From positions 880,501 through 944,500 of the forward strand of contig CAJHZI010000184.1 in assembly GCA_905160935.1 (NCBI GenBank): a DNA stretch of 64,000 nucleotides, read 5' to 3'. Positions within the stretch are counted from its first letter, which is position 1; every line of letters starts with the position of its first letter. The position numbers and the translations under genes were made by a program. Below, piece by piece: positions 10,024 to 21,959 of the stretch. The notes under the pieces were generated by a model. That model was not told where the DNA came from, made no database searches, and saw only the letters and a program-made list of their open reading frames with translations. Origin of the DNA: Enchytraeus crypticus. Its lineage: Eukaryota; Annelida; Clitellata; Enchytraeida; Enchytraeidae.

Positions 10024-12878
10024 CGAAGTATGCATCTATCGACTTTATTACTGTAGCCAAGAAGTCAATATATAAATCAATCAGTCTCCCTTGAATCAAT
10101 CATAGTTATTAAGCTATGATTGATTCAGTGAGTGATTGATTGCTTTTTATTGACTTATTGACTCCTGCTAAAAACATAAAGTTGTTTAGAAAGATTTTAT
10201 AGAATTCACTCAACTCACCCTGATAAAGATGGTCGACGTCCTCAGAGTGTGTAGAGTGGTTTGTCGGTCACCTGTAGCATTGGGTAGCAGCGACTGCAGC
10301 ATGGACAGATTCTGCTTCATTCCGGCGCGACTAACAACAAATAATTGAGAAAGTTTACAGGAATGCTTCACTTCTTGAATTTAATTAAGAGTACCCGTCA
10401 TTTAAATGAAAACTCTATTGAATGAGGGCCCAATTGAATGAGAACGCTATTAAATGAGAACTCTACTGAATAAGAAATCTAATGAACGAGAACTCTATTG
10501 AATGAGAACGCTATTAAATGAGAACTTTACTGAATAAGAAATCTAATGAATGAGAACTGTAATGAATGAGAACTCTAATGAATGAGAACTGTATTGAATG
10601 AGAACTCTCTTGAATGAGAACTCTAGTGAATGAGAACTCTATTCACTATTTTGAATAATAACTATAATGAATGAGAACTCTAATGAATGAGAACTCTAAT
10701 GAATGAGAACTCTAATGAATTAGAACTCTAATGAATGAGAACTCTAATGAATGAGAACTCCAATGAATGAGAACTCTTACAAGTTAGAACTCTAATGAAT
10801 GAAAACTCTAATGAATGAGAACTCTATTGAATGAGATCTGTAATGAATGAGAACTCTAAAGAAGGAGAACTCTATTTATTTTCAATTTCCCAGTCATTAT
10901 ACTCAAAAAGGAAAAACAGATTAAGTGCTGGTAATATAACATAACTCCACACTGGATCAGAAAACACAGGATGCTTGTCTATGACCAATTAAAGAAGTAC
11001 TTAACTACACATACACACCTTAATATTTTCCGGTTTAAGACCAATTTAGCAAATACTTAACTACGAGTATAAACATTAATATATTAAACCTAAAATATAC
11101 AAATAAATCAGTATATTTATTGATTAATCATTAATCTCTTTTTAACACAATTTGAGACACACTTAAGATATAATACACATAGGTAAATATTATTAGATTT
11201 ATACAAAACTTATCTATATATGTACCCAATATACGTAAAATTATTAAATTTATACCTTGTCAATATACATTTACTTCATACTACGACAAAGTTGACCAAC
11301 ACTAAGAGGAATAAAGGAAATGAAATGTTCTTCTAAAAGAAAAGTGAATAAATATTTTCAACAATGATAATTTTTGTCTCGAATTTCACGTTCGTTTTTA
11401 ATGTGCAATTAGCCACGTATCTTGGACCGTTTACGAAATACTTGAAGAGATATACGTTGTATTGAAGAGAAATATTTGAAATAATATATATCAACAGAAA
11501 TTATTTATAATATTTAAACAGATTACTCACCGATATTTTTCTTTCTGATTATGCGATGATCTACAATAAATCAAACAATATTTTTGCTTAATGAGAAACA
11601 AACCAAAAATGCTCCAATTCACGAACGACATGATTAATATTAACTGTTTAATTTCAAACTACTTTGTACTATTAGATCAATTCTATTTTATGCGATCCGG
11701 ATGGAAGCAAATCATAAAGTAAAGGAAGGAAATCATAAAGTACTCAGTCACTGCTAACTATAGAATAACAGAGTTTTGAGTTGGCCAATGCTAAGAGCTT
11801 TAACTATTTCCTTGAGTATACTTTCCGGAAGTGCCCTTTCGCTAACGCTATATTGAATGCACGAGTTAGCAATGGCACATAAATATTTGAAACATTAATG
11901 TAACAATCTATGAATAGAAATGATAGCAAACCTGTTTCATAAGCGAATATACACACTGCAACATTATAATCTGTTGGGACTATAAGGCATATAGAAATAC
12001 TGTCTCCTAGGATACCGAATCAATTTGAGCAACTTCATAATTACATTCGGAAACTACGTATTTAACTAAGTATAGCGTCCGCCCGGGCTGAATGGAATTT
12101 AAAGTGGTGGTATCCTATTTAGTGGGTTGGTGCCCAAATCAATTCTGTCACAAAACCCATGCAACATTGCTATGACGTTCATACCTTTAGTGCATGCGAT
12201 GAGAAAAGAAAGGGTGTGGGTGTGGTGTAGAATATTACAGAGACATCTATTACTTGATATCAGGTGTATTTGATATAAGGCGAAAGCAAACGTTCTATTT
12301 CCAACCAATATGCAGGGGCCGCAACCGCTGATTAATAGGAATGCCACTGAAGCACCAATATGCAGGGGCATCAGCTACTGATTAATAGGAATGCCACTGA
12401 AGCACCAATATGCCACTTGTTGAGTATTAGGAATGTCACGTCGTTCAATGATTGAACAAATTAATTTGTTTAGGATCATCTTGTGAAAATATCAACAGTT
12501 TAGAGCAAGCAGACAATAGAACAGCTATATCACGCAATTTGACCGACTTGCTTACTGTCAATATTATTATTCTGCAGTGGACAAGTCTGAGCAGTTTTTT
12601 TGCTGACCTAAGCTTTGCTAGATATCATCTTGAGCCCCGGTAGCACGTGCATTACATCAGCTTTGATGAACCAACCTGACTCTTACAACTACCACGTTAA
12701 CAACATGCTGATCTCATCCGCTTACATGTCGGCGTATTAAACATATTTACATTATCTACACGAGCGAAATCAGTAATTGTATCTATGCAAGGTTTATATT
12801 AAACAATTTTATTGTTAAACAAATACATTGTTAATAACAAAGATGGCATGGAGAGCTATAAATAGGCCTATATGTATA

Positions 12879-12920
<42 letters not shown>

Positions 12921-12955
12921 TATATATATTCATATAGGCATATATATATATATAT

Positions 12956-13027
<72 letters not shown>

Positions 13028-15860
13028 CATATATATATAAGCCTATGAATATTTCTTGCACAATAAACTGAGCAATTTTGAGAAAATGGAGATGATTAGC
13101 TGGACTCAAAAGGTTACAAATGAGGAGGCTCTGGAGAGAGTTGGCACGGATAGACAGTTGATAAATGTATTAAAAAATAGCAAGAAGAGTTGGATAGGAC
13201 ACATTCCAAGGGGGAAGGTCTATTAAGAGAGGTCATAGAAGGTAGAATGGAAGGAAAAATAGGCAGAGGCAGGCCGAGATTAGGTATGTTAGAAGATTTA
13301 AAGACCCACTCTAATGTTTAAATGAAGAGAAAGGCGGAAGAGAGATAAGAGTGGAGGCGTTATATACCATGGATCTGCCAGTAGGCAGTGCACTAAAAGA
13401 GAAAGAGAGAAACTGAGCAAATCTGAATCTTGCACAATTCCAGCAAGTGTCATAACAGACACGTGCAGTTTATGGTTGGTACATTCTTCGGGGTCCCGGA
13501 CACAAAACGGCGATATACAATACAAGAGAAATACAATTTATGCATCAAAAACTAGGCGACAACGGTAATATTGTTTATGGTGCGTAAAACTCACAGTATG
13601 AACTGTACAGTGAAAGTGCAGTGTAGTGTCGTTTAGCGTACAGTGAAAGTAGACTGATATTACATGTCATCCATTTAATAAATCCACCATACAATCTTGA
13701 TTGTAATAACTCACAAGTGGCTTACGACAATACACTTATAATTTAACATTCTCTCTTCCATATATAATATTATCCAATGCAATATGCAAAACTTACTAGT
13801 TGAGATAAAGTTCAGTTAACTAATTAAGTAACAGTTTCTCGAAATAGTTTCGTAGTCTCTTAACCCAAGAAATAACTCAAAGAATGGTTTACATTTTAGC
13901 CAACAGAAGGAAAATTTAGAAAATATAACTTCACCAGCTACCAGACGTTAAAGTTCTATATATCATCTAAAAGAGAAATACGTCAGAGAGTCTTCAGAGT
14001 TTGTGCTAGCAATGAAATGCCTCAAAATAGAATGTAGCTAACTAAATAAGTACAGTACAAAGCTCCGGATAGATTATATCTAGGATCCTCTTGATATAGC
14101 ATAACAAAAATAAATAATAAAACTCGAATACATAAATTCATACAAGCTGCAATGAGATCTCTTATCGCTTAGAAATGTCAATAAAAAATAATAGTAATTT
14201 TAAAAATATAAAATTATTACAATTTCATTAATGATACTTACGTCAGTGTTTTTAAATATAATGGCATTATCCGAGCTAATATTGCTAATATCAATAGTAC
14301 CTATATAACCGTCTAGTGCCTTACGCACACACACACGCACTTAGAGAGAGAGAGGGAGAGGGAGAGAGAGAGAGAGAGAAGAGAGATCAATCACGTTTCG
14401 TCACCTCTCTCCCAGACTAGATGACGAGGATGAAAGATCGCTTGCCGTCCGTTTTCTACTCGGCCTGTTACGATGGGGAGAGGAGGAAGCGTAACCATGA
14501 TCCTCGGGAACTAAGAATCAATCAATAAATGCATCGATGAATCTATAAATTATATGTAAATTGCAGACTGAGAGCATTAATAAGTTTTATCACACAGTGA
14601 AATGTTCTTGAATTGAAATTCCATCTATCTTCTTTACAACTAAAATAGCCTACATGCTTAGGATACTAGATGATTTGGCAAGCCATTCGCTTATAGGTAT
14701 AAAAACGAAAAGATACAGACCAGAAATGTGTAAAAGAGTGCCAAACAATGGGCCCACCAATATGCCGTGCATTTATAGAGAAAGATAATTTAAACCGCTT
14801 GGCAGATTGCAGTCAATTTTCCATGTTGTCAGCCATAAAACGTGTCAGCCATGTTGTCAGCCATATTGTTGTCAGCCATGTTGTCAGCCATAAAATGTCC
14901 CAGATTTACTCTTCGATAAGGTTACTCGGGAACCCAAATCGCCATCTCAAGAGCAGCCATTTATAAACCAGGCATATTGTGTCTTAATGCACATTTCAAC
15001 ACCAAACTTCACAGAGATAATTATTATTACTAATTAGATTATTATTATTAATTAGATTATTATTATTAATTATTATTACTAATTAATTGAGATAATTCTT
15101 ATTACTTCAGAGAGATAATTATTATTCGGCTTCAATATATTAAATAGAATATAAGAATGGCAAAAGATTAATCATAAATTTAACGGTTTACATCTATCCA
15201 ATCTCAGCGTTAACTTCTTTTTAGTTCTAAAAGAGTTGAAAATAGAAGAAATACAAGTTTGTATGCCAGGGACTTACCACTAAAGCGAAAACTATTAGAT
15301 TGAAGGTAATATAAAATAAAGGAATACGTAAGAGGAATCTTTAGTTTTCTATGGAATGCTTTAGTGTTTTATAGGAAAAAATTATCATTAGAGTAGTCAT
15401 ATGAGTGAGTCTTAGATATACGACGCTGAATGTCAAGTGATTCACGTGAATCAATAAATCAGTATAGTAATTGATAAAATTAATAGCCAAATAATATATT
15501 TTCTATACTTTATAAAACGGAATAAATTGAATGTTCTAAAATGAGTGGAAATGTTTCCCATCCCACAGAGAGGAGTGGTGAAATTCTATTCGTATCCCGA
15601 CCCTAGTTATGCTAGACCGGGATTCAATGGTGATGATGATGACGGTGGTGGTGTTGGTGTTGGTGGTGGCGATGGTGTGGTGGTAGTGGTAGTCGTGGTG
15701 GAGGCGGTGATGACGACGATGACGATGATGGTGATAAATAGGAGTAAAATATCTTACCAGTTGCCTTGTCTACCGGTGACAAAATCTGCGGAGGCGTTTC
15801 TAAGAACTCAGCCGCTCTGAGCAGAGCCTCTATGCCGCTCTGTAGTGCTGCACTCATCAT
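9064..15860 (-). CDS. MXD/Mad-family bHLH-leucine zipper transcriptional repressor
   Basis: Five exons splice in frame to 184 residues: 15758-15860, 14405-14510, 11531-11560, 10219-10330, 9064-9267. In order: an N-terminal Sin3-interaction-type helix (residues ~7-21, [14 protein letters not shown]); a linker with DHGYAS and a basic RPSRKR; a basic region at 73-81 (HNQKEKYRR, keeping the E-box-reading His, Glu and Arg); helix-loop-helix ([16 protein letters not shown], then RQTTLHTL); a leucine zipper ([16 protein letters not shown] onward); and an acidic tail ([12 protein letters not shown]). The same order and the same ~30-nt third exon occur in vertebrate MXD1-4/MXI1. Known family members pair with MAX at CACGTG sites and recruit SIN3 to repress MYC targets. 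It is slightly shorter than typical MXD proteins and diverged in helix 1; the usual EKNRR reads EKYRR. The start is the first of two adjacent ATGs at 15860. MNT or MLX relatives are less likely because of size and exon plan. Confidence 0.9.
9521..9572 (-). mobile_element. SINE family A 3' end fragment
   Basis: The plus strand shows (CAT)n, TCTTCTTCCCTCAAATC, TCCGTTTAACTAGGGTCAGG, which is the reverse of the family A tail. It lies in the last MXD-like intron. Confidence 0.55.
9866..10022 (+). mobile_element. SINE family A 3' part with (GAA)n(GAT)n tail
   Basis: GATATGGGAAAG, TTGAGACAGTCTATTGGTAT and CCCAACCTTTGTTGAACTGG match the sub-terminal part of the long family A copy at 44450 (reverse strand). 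An expanded (GAA)n then (GAT)n tail follows. Confidence 0.65.
10219..10330 (-). CDS. MXD-like exon 4: helix-loop-helix
   Basis: The acceptor is TTGTTGTTAG and the donor is CAGG|GTGAGT on the minus strand. 112 nt encode [20 protein letters not shown] then [17 protein letters not shown]. It aligns with the MXD helix 1-loop-helix 2 exon, with conserved RxTTLxxL in helix 2. Confidence 0.9.
10395..10875. repeat. Degenerate 16-bp minisatellite
   Basis: About 30 imperfect copies of a GAATGAGAACTCTAAT-type unit, with scattered substitutions, lie in the MXD-like intron 3 close to exon 4. Confidence 0.9.
10876..11530. other. MXD-like intron 3 remainder
   Basis: AT-rich sequence with no recognisable element beyond the minisatellite next to it. 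Confidence 0.6.
11531..11560 (-). CDS. MXD-like exon 3: basic region (30 nt microexon)
   Basis: The acceptor is TTTATTGTAG and the donor is ATCG|GTGAGT on the minus strand. With split codons on both sides it reads [11 protein letters not shown]. Vertebrate MXD genes also carry the basic region start on an exon of about 30 nt, which strongly supports it. Confidence 0.88.
12305..12412. repeat. 50-bp tandem duplication
   Basis: Two copies plus a partial third of a unit starting CCAATATGCAGGGGC and containing GATTAATAGGAATGCCACTG. Confidence 0.9.
12868..13042. repeat. (TA)n arrays in an imperfect palindrome
   Basis: Two TA runs are separated by GAATATA...TATATTC and AGGCCTATAT/ATATAGGC-type inverted segments, so the region can fold on itself. 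Confidence 0.85.
13085..13405 (+). mobile_element. RTE-type LINE 3' end (RT C-terminus)
   Basis: The plus strand encodes [36 protein letters not shown], then after a frameshift [19 protein letters not shown]. This is the tail of a LINE endonuclease-reverse transcriptase protein. It ends at GGCAGTGCACTAA followed by a short GA tract. It is inactivated by frameshift and truncation. Confidence 0.8.
14341..14386. repeat. (GA)n tract beside exon 2 donor
   Basis: A 45-bp GA tract begins about 18 nt inside the intron from the MXD-like exon 2 donor (minus strand). Confidence 0.9.
14405..14510 (-). CDS. MXD-like exon 2: linker and basic patch
   Basis: The acceptor is TTGATTCTTAG and the donor is GAGAG|GTGACG on the minus strand. 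106 nt encode [20 protein letters not shown] then TASDL, a run of serines, and LGE. DHGYAS aligns with the EHGYAS linker of MXD1, and RPSRKR is a likely nuclear signal. It was found only by matching splice sites and phase. Confidence 0.88.
14815..14905. repeat. TTGTCAGCCAT short tandem repeat
   Basis: Six irregular copies of GTCAGCCAT with short spacers. Confidence 0.8.
15570..15740 (+). mobile_element. SINE family A 3' end with (GAT/GGT)n tail
   Basis: AAATTCTATTCGTATCCCGA, CCCTAGTTATGCTAGACCGG and GATTCAATGG match the family A 3' block. A GAT/GGT/GAC triplet tail of over 100 bp follows. It lies just upstream (+) of the MXD-like exon 1 donor. Confidence 0.6.
15758..15860 (-). CDS. MXD-like exon 1: start codon and SIN3-interaction helix
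   Basis: The donor (minus strand) is ACTG|GTAAGA. It encodes [20 protein letters not shown] then [14 protein letters not shown]. The amphipathic [13 protein letters not shown] matches the NIQMLLEAADYLE / SIETLLEAARFLE SIN3-interaction helices of MXD and MNT. Frame upstream of the ATG stays open for some codons, so a further 5' exon or longer N-terminus cannot be excluded. Confidence 0.85.
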
Positions 15861-16169
15861 TCCAAAGTGAGGTGCAGTCAACCAAATATCTTCTGAATAT
15901 CTTTTTACAGAAAGTATGGTTCTAGCCTCTTTTATATCTTCTTCATATGCCGTTGAAATGTAAACAGTCTCATTTATTTTTTAAACACCTCCGATAGATT
16001 CATATATAAGTACATGCAGATGATTATTCTAAAAATTCAAAAAATGGGCATTAATTAAATATCCAGGCCAATAGCCTATGAGACTATATACGCATTTAGT
16101 GAATATGCAACTTCTTTCTACAAATTTGTAAATAATACATCATTTAGATGTATAAAGATAAAAAACTAA

Positions 16170-16262
16170 AGCCTAGTTTAACGTCAGTTTGTGGTCTGAA
16201 AGAGTTTCACTGACGGGTATATGACAGGATTAGAACCCCGTACCTACTGGTCCGTATACCGA
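16170..16262 (-). mobile_element. SINE family B/C fragment
   Basis: The plus strand reads TTTAACGTCAGTTTG, CACTGACGGG, AGAACCCCGTACCTACTG, GTCCGTATACCGA, the reverse of a tRNA-like SINE with its B box. Confidence 0.5.
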
Positions 16263-16291
16263 TGCATACAACATATACATTCGTCCGCCTA

Positions 16292-16390
16292 CAACATGCC
16301 ACCACATACAACATGCTACCACATACAACATGCTACCACATACAACAGGCTATCATACAACATGCTACCATATACAACATGCTACCTGCT
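16292..16390. repeat. 17-bp tandem repeat
   Basis: Five copies of ACATACAACATGCTACC with minor changes, followed by an irregular ATCATC/CGTCAT stretch to about 16555. Confidence 0.85.
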
Positions 16391-17379
16391 CAGCACATCA
16401 TAATCATCATTCATCAGCATCGTCATCATCATTATTCGTCATTATAGTCATCATCATTCGTCATCGTCGTCATAACTCCTAATTGTCATTCATCATTGTC
16501 GTCAAAATATCATTCATCCTCATCGTCATCATCATCATCATTATCGCGAATAACTATATTATCGCTCTACAATTATAGTCACCGTCATAATACAATCAGT
16601 GTAAGGTAAAATCATTTAAATAATGATTTTATTATCAAAATCATTACTCTTTAGTTTTTCAAATTTAAAAAACCAAATCAATGAGAAAATTATTTAAAAT
16701 TGCAAGACAGAAACTACTAAATATGTTCATGATATCTCTGCAGTTAACAGTCATTCAATAGAGATACCGTTATTACAAAGTTCACTTCATTTCATAAGAT
16801 AATTAAAAACATGCACTTAGCAATAATTCAATTAATATAATAGTACTTGCAAAATCTTGACTATAAATAAGACTAGGATTATTCATCAACTAATTAATCA
16901 AACAACATAATAGTTAAGAATCGAATAGAACAGCCCAATTAAAGTAGAAGCACAATTGATGAGTTTTGAGATAGGCCTATCTGCGGAGTGTTGAGAATTG
17001 AAGAAAAGTTAGGTAATGTATTAATGCCACATAAAAATCATTATCTATAACAAAGCGACAAGACTCTTACAAATTAACTAACACATTCAAATTAATCAGA
17101 AAGCAATACATGAATTTCACACATCAGCTCTTGGTACTACTTCTAGAACATATTTAACTTCAGTCACTCTCGTAAAATAATTTAAAAATTAAAATCTAAT
17201 GATTTTGATTTTGTGATTTTAAATCTAATGATTTTAAATCCAAACCAACACTGAATAACACAATACTCGATAGTATTATATAATATATTATATCTATATA
17301 TTATATCGATAGTATATCCTTAGTGATACTACATTATTGCCACTAGTGCAACTATTATTCGTACTACTATTTTTCCCGA

Positions 17380-17422
17380 CCCAAGTTAAATTGGGATTTA
17401 AGGGAAGATGATGATGATGATT
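17380..17422 (+). mobile_element. SINE family A 3' end
   Basis: CCCGACCCAAGTTAAATTGG, GATTTAAGGGAAGATGATG: only the conserved 3' block and triplet tail remain. Confidence 0.6.
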
Positions 17423-18079
17423 TATTTACAATATACTAAACTCAATACTACAGACATTTATACTTTTTCGCAATCGAATCAGACAACTGTAAATATTAAG
17501 CAGCATACACGCTGATGTCACGTTGAGAACTAAACTGATTCAGAGTGTAAACTGCGTAATGTTAACATTGTTAACCATCCGTTCGCTTGCTGACTTCATA
17601 ACAAAACAGACGCAGCGGCCTGACAGCCTATAGACTAGAAATGTCAAACTGTATTTAAGTTGCAATGAAACTAGGAAGAAATATAGAACTATCAAAATAA
17701 AATTGCTTTATTTATCAATTTCATAAATTTTTCACAAATACTAACTAAGACTAATTCCTAATTTTCACTAGATTATTTAAATATTGAAATTGAAACTAAA
17801 TATGGGTATCTAAATATTTTTAGTCAAATGACTACTTTGTCTGAGCTACATTGAGTAGTCACATGCCAACCATGAGACTCTTGAGCCTAGTCAAATGGTA
17901 TTGGTTTCACATGGCTTCAATGATCGTAGTAATAAAATGTTGCGTCAGCAAAAGACAAAACCCATTGCAGGAAGGAGTTAGTTCACCCAGAGATTGCAAT
18001 CTTCTTCTTCAGTGCACAGCCAAGTGGCAGGTTCATGGTGCATATTCATACTCAAAGACTATTTTTTCGCTCCAAAAGA

Positions 18080-18350
18080 GCACTCCCTAGATCATCAAGT
18101 TAATCCCTTCACAAAGTCTATGCCTTATCCATACCTTATGTAGTCTATAGCTTGGGAAAAATATGACTTCTGAGGTGGTATCCCGTTGCCTTCCTCAGTT
18201 AGTTGGATTAATTACCATTTAATCCTGGGGGAAAAAATTCCATGGTGAGGTGGGTCCCCTCTTGCCATCCTCAGCTCCTGCCTTTAGTGGCCTCTTACGT
18301 ACACGCGGCAGATTGTTTGCGGTTGCCCTATTCTGCAGTTGTCCAAACAC
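18080..18350 (-). mobile_element. SINE family E
   Basis: It matches 34485-34785 along its length (CTATGCCTTATCC, CTATAGCTTGGGAA, ATTTAATCCTGGGG, CTCTTACGTACACGCGGCAG, TTTGCGGTTGCCC). On the minus strand this is the ACGTAAGAGGCGACTAA head region of family E. Confidence 0.65.
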
Positions 18351-18399
18351 ACCCAAGAACAACACTGGGAAAGATTGCAATAAAAAGTCTTAAAGCCAA

Positions 18400-18510
18400 A
18401 TTTAACCTCAGTTTTCAGCTACGTGAAAATTTCGAGGAGAGCACTGGATTTGAACCCTGCACCTACTGATCCGCAACCGATCAACTTACCAATAAGCCAT
18501 AGTCTCAGCC
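18400..18510 (-). mobile_element. SINE family C
   Basis: The plus strand shows GAGAGCACTGGATTTGAACC, CTGCACCTACTGATCCGC and TTACCAATAAGCCA, the reverse of the family C tRNA-like head. Confidence 0.6.
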
Positions 18511-19961
18511 AAACAGAAAATATATGACAAAATTCTATCACAAGATTTCCATTGGATCAGTTTATGAGCTGTTGTGCACGTAAATTAATTCAATACATAT
18601 TGTAAAACTAGTATTGAGTTTATATCAGGTAGTCGAGAATCGAGATTCTAATTTTATGAAGTAGTCTCTCAATAATTTTAGTTTTGTAGCAATCTTTTGA
18701 TGACTACTATTTTGCATAAGGAAACGTAATTTTATGAATCATATTTTTTGAGGACTTTGTTAAGGAAACGTTGGAATCTTATGTATTTTGAAAGTTTGAT
18801 TCTTTTGAGATAACATTTTGCAAAGGCTCATAAATATAAATTTATCAAAACCAAGTCGTAACTTTTACAAATCTTCATAGATTGCAGTATGAATTGTCTT
18901 CAGTTGCCTCAATCGATGCTGCAGTAAAAAATCAATCAGGACTTGTTAGAAGAGCAATTTGGATAATTTTAGCTTTTAAAAAAATTCAATTCTTAAAACC
19001 TATTACAGGAGATACGTGTATAGCAGAGCAAGCTGTTCAGGAAATATAATATGCATTTCAAAGAATGAGTCATAATATTTAGCGGATTCTGTCATCAGTC
19101 GGTTCGAAGCAACTCATAAACACCATTTATAAAGCACTGATTTACATCTATGGTAAACAAAAATAAACTGAAATAAACAGGAAGGTATTTTCTGACATTT
19201 TCAAAGGGGGGTTCTATTCGGGGGTCAAAGGCCTAAAACGGTATCGTAGGGGCTTTGTCATAATGGGGTGCTAAAACTGGGGGTTACAACTTTAGTCAGG
19301 AGAGTCACACATCTGCCAAGGGTGGTGCCCACGACTCTTCACCCGCTCCAGCAAATCCAACCCTGCTAATCAATCGATATTGAATAGTCAAATAGCATAC
19401 ATGTCCAAGTAGTTTCTACAGGCGACGATCGCTCTGGCTAGTCCGCTGTTAATCTTAAAACAAGAGCAACCGATTGAACAGCAATATCGAAGTCAGCGCC
19501 GCCTGCATGGCTACAAATTATTGAATTGCAACAATAATAATAACCTTGGAGAGGAAGGAGGAAATAACGTAAATAACAAAAAAAAGCAGAAACTATGCTA
19601 GAAAAGCTCTGTTTTAACTCGTGCTGTATGTCATATGTAGAACCATGCAAGCAAAAAATTGCTATTGAGTCAAATGATCCTCAAAAGGTGCACAAATTCC
19701 GAAAACTTAATTCAGTATATTCAAATCTTCATTAGATAGGAAAATTTTTAAAAGGAGAAATTTTGGAGTTCTCCATAAAAGAAATGTCAACTCAAGTGAG
19801 TTCAGCATTTGTTGCTTAAGTATCAGCTTTGCGTGGGTTCGGGGGAAAGCAATAAAATGATTGAACGTAGGTGTGCGATCAATGCAATATTCTGATTCGT
19901 TAGTATTACGCATTGTACGAAAATTTTCTTAACTGAATAAAACAGAAATGAAAAGAGAGAG

Positions 19962-20049
19962 ACCTGCAGAGAGAGAGAGAGAGAGAGAGAGAGATACAGA
20001 GAGAGAGAGAGAGAAAGGGAGAGAGAGACAGACAGACAGAGACAGCGAC

Positions 20050-20084
<35 letters not shown>

Positions 20085-20085
20085 A
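19962..20085. repeat. (GA)n/(GACA)n tract
   Basis: A purine tract of GA and GACA repeats, about 120 bp. Confidence 0.92.
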
Positions 20086-20529
20086 TGAAATGAATCATTT
20101 GTCTTTCACTATAGGTCAATTCTAGGACAGTCCTAGGTACGAATATATAATATATATTCGCTGGACGTTTGATAGCATTTGTCATTTTTCTTAAGTATTT
20201 ATGAAATTTAATATAATGTTTTGAGTAAATTTCTACTGTATAAATTTAATATACCGTGCACCGAACTGAAATAGTTGGTAGAGATGTACTTGTAAATTAA
20301 TTAAGCTTAGCAATACAAATCAGTTAAGTAGAAGCTGGATGGGTATAGCGGTAATAGCTTTTCTCTGAAAAACTTATATCCGGGTACGAACCTAGTCTAA
20401 ACTCTGTTTATATATGACCTGTTAGTGAATTGAACATAATTCTCAATGATTTAACGAGTCTCGTGATCTGCATAATGCCAAATATAAATACCGAAAGATT
20501 CATTGAACACGATGTTTCCACTACGCTAA

Positions 20530-20605
20530 GCTGGTTAAGCTAATGTTAACGTCAGTTTCCTCAACCGAAAGCGATGTCATTGACGGTCAGTGTCAGTGTT
20601 TAAAT
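20530..20605 (-). mobile_element. SINE family B 3' fragment
   Basis: AGCTAATGTTAACGTCAG, TTTCCTCAACCGAAAGCGAT, GTCATTGACGG is the reverse of the family B 3' end. Confidence 0.6.
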
Positions 20606-21001
20606 ACATGCACAAGTATATGAGCAGCTTGATATGTCAATTTTGCATTGACTGATCATTAGACTTCCAATTTATTAATAAGTTAATAAATTGATAATAA
20701 GTTAATAATTAATAAGTTAACAATTGTTTGAGCTGCAATCTGGATATACGGTTCAAAAGCTAAAACTCTTTCATTACGACGTAAGGGATATTCTCAGATC
20801 TAGATATGGTCCACTTGGAATTCGAACTTACGACCATTGCCTTTCGACAGTTTATCACAATTTAAAATAATTCGGTAGAGAAGAATAGGACACTAGAGAA
20901 AAATTAGGCTAATCAGGTCTATACGTCATGGAGACGCTTTCTTGAAGGTATATTGGTGTTCAGCTGTTACTGTTACATGTACACCTGTGACAAGTTGGGA
21001 G

Positions 21002-21003
<2 letters not shown>

Positions 21004-21061
<58 letters not shown>

Positions 21062-21240
21062 GAGAGAGAGTGAATAAGAGAGAATAAGAGAGAATAAGAG
21101 AGAGTAAGAGAGAATAAGAGAGAATAAGAGAGAATAAGAGAGAATAAGAGAGAATAAGAGAGAATAAGAGAGAATAAGAGAGAGAGAGAGAATAGAGAGG
21201 GAGAGAGAAGTAAAGAGAGAGAGAGAGAGAGAAAGAGACA
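21004..21240. repeat. (GA)n with (GAATAAGA)n array
   Basis: A pure GA run of about 55 bp is followed by about 12 units of the 10-mer AGAGAGAATA and more GA. The translated serine/leucine frames on the minus strand are low-complexity artefacts. Confidence 0.93.
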
Positions 21241-21959
21241 GTAGACGAGTGAGGATGCGAGAGACGGTGAAGAAAAAAAGAGAATGAAAGACAGTGAGTA
21301 AGAGAGACTTGACAACAGATTGGCTGCATAGTCAATTAAATTTAAAATATACTTTAACATAATATAATATAAATAGTATGCAATTCTTTAGTTAAATTAT
21401 CTAAACAAGCTGCACAGAGGTTGTTCGAGGTAAACACGCGTGTTTGTGTTCATGACGTCAGATATAGTCAACTAGCCATATATCTCAGGCATCTAGCACT
21501 CATACTATGAAGTGCTGACAATCTTTTCATATATCGCTGAGTATAGCAGTGACTAAATTTAAAGTCACGCTTAATAAGTCCACACTATGATAATTTAAGT
21601 TCAATATGCACTAGTATCCAAAAATTCTCATAAAGATTATGAATCCATGGGCGCCCATCCCCCCAGAGCAATGATACAAACTTATTAAGCCACCTAACTC
21701 ACAATGCGAATTTTTTCATTCCCCTTCCCTATTTTAAAGCTATTTTAAAATATTTGTAAACCATGAAATATTTTTAAGCCATTTTATAGTATTTTTTATT
21801 TATTTAGCTATTTATTTTTATTTTATTTTTTGTAACATTTTTAATTTTTAACCTTTTTTCACTCCCCTTATTTTTCCAGTAACACAACTTGCTTCATTGT
21901 TAGCATTGTGTTAGCGCCTCTGTTATCCATTTCACTTACTTTCATGCATTTTTTCATTA

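Larger units (their letters stand above)
11561..14404. other. MXD-like intron 2
   Basis: It holds a 50-bp tandem duplication (12305), TA arrays (12885-13042), an RTE-type LINE end (13085-13405) and a GA tract (14341-14386). The remainder is AT-rich without recognisable features. Confidence 0.65.
14511..15757. other. MXD-like intron 1
   Basis: It contains a TTGTCAGCCAT tandem repeat (14815-14905), an ATT-rich stretch near 15015-15090 and a SINE A tail with an expanded GAT/GGT repeat (15570-15740). Nothing else is recognised. Confidence 0.6.

Noticed and set aside
20926-21360. 120-144 codon minus-strand Ser/Leu frames
   Set aside because: Pure (GA)n/(CT)n translation; no domain, no splice signals.
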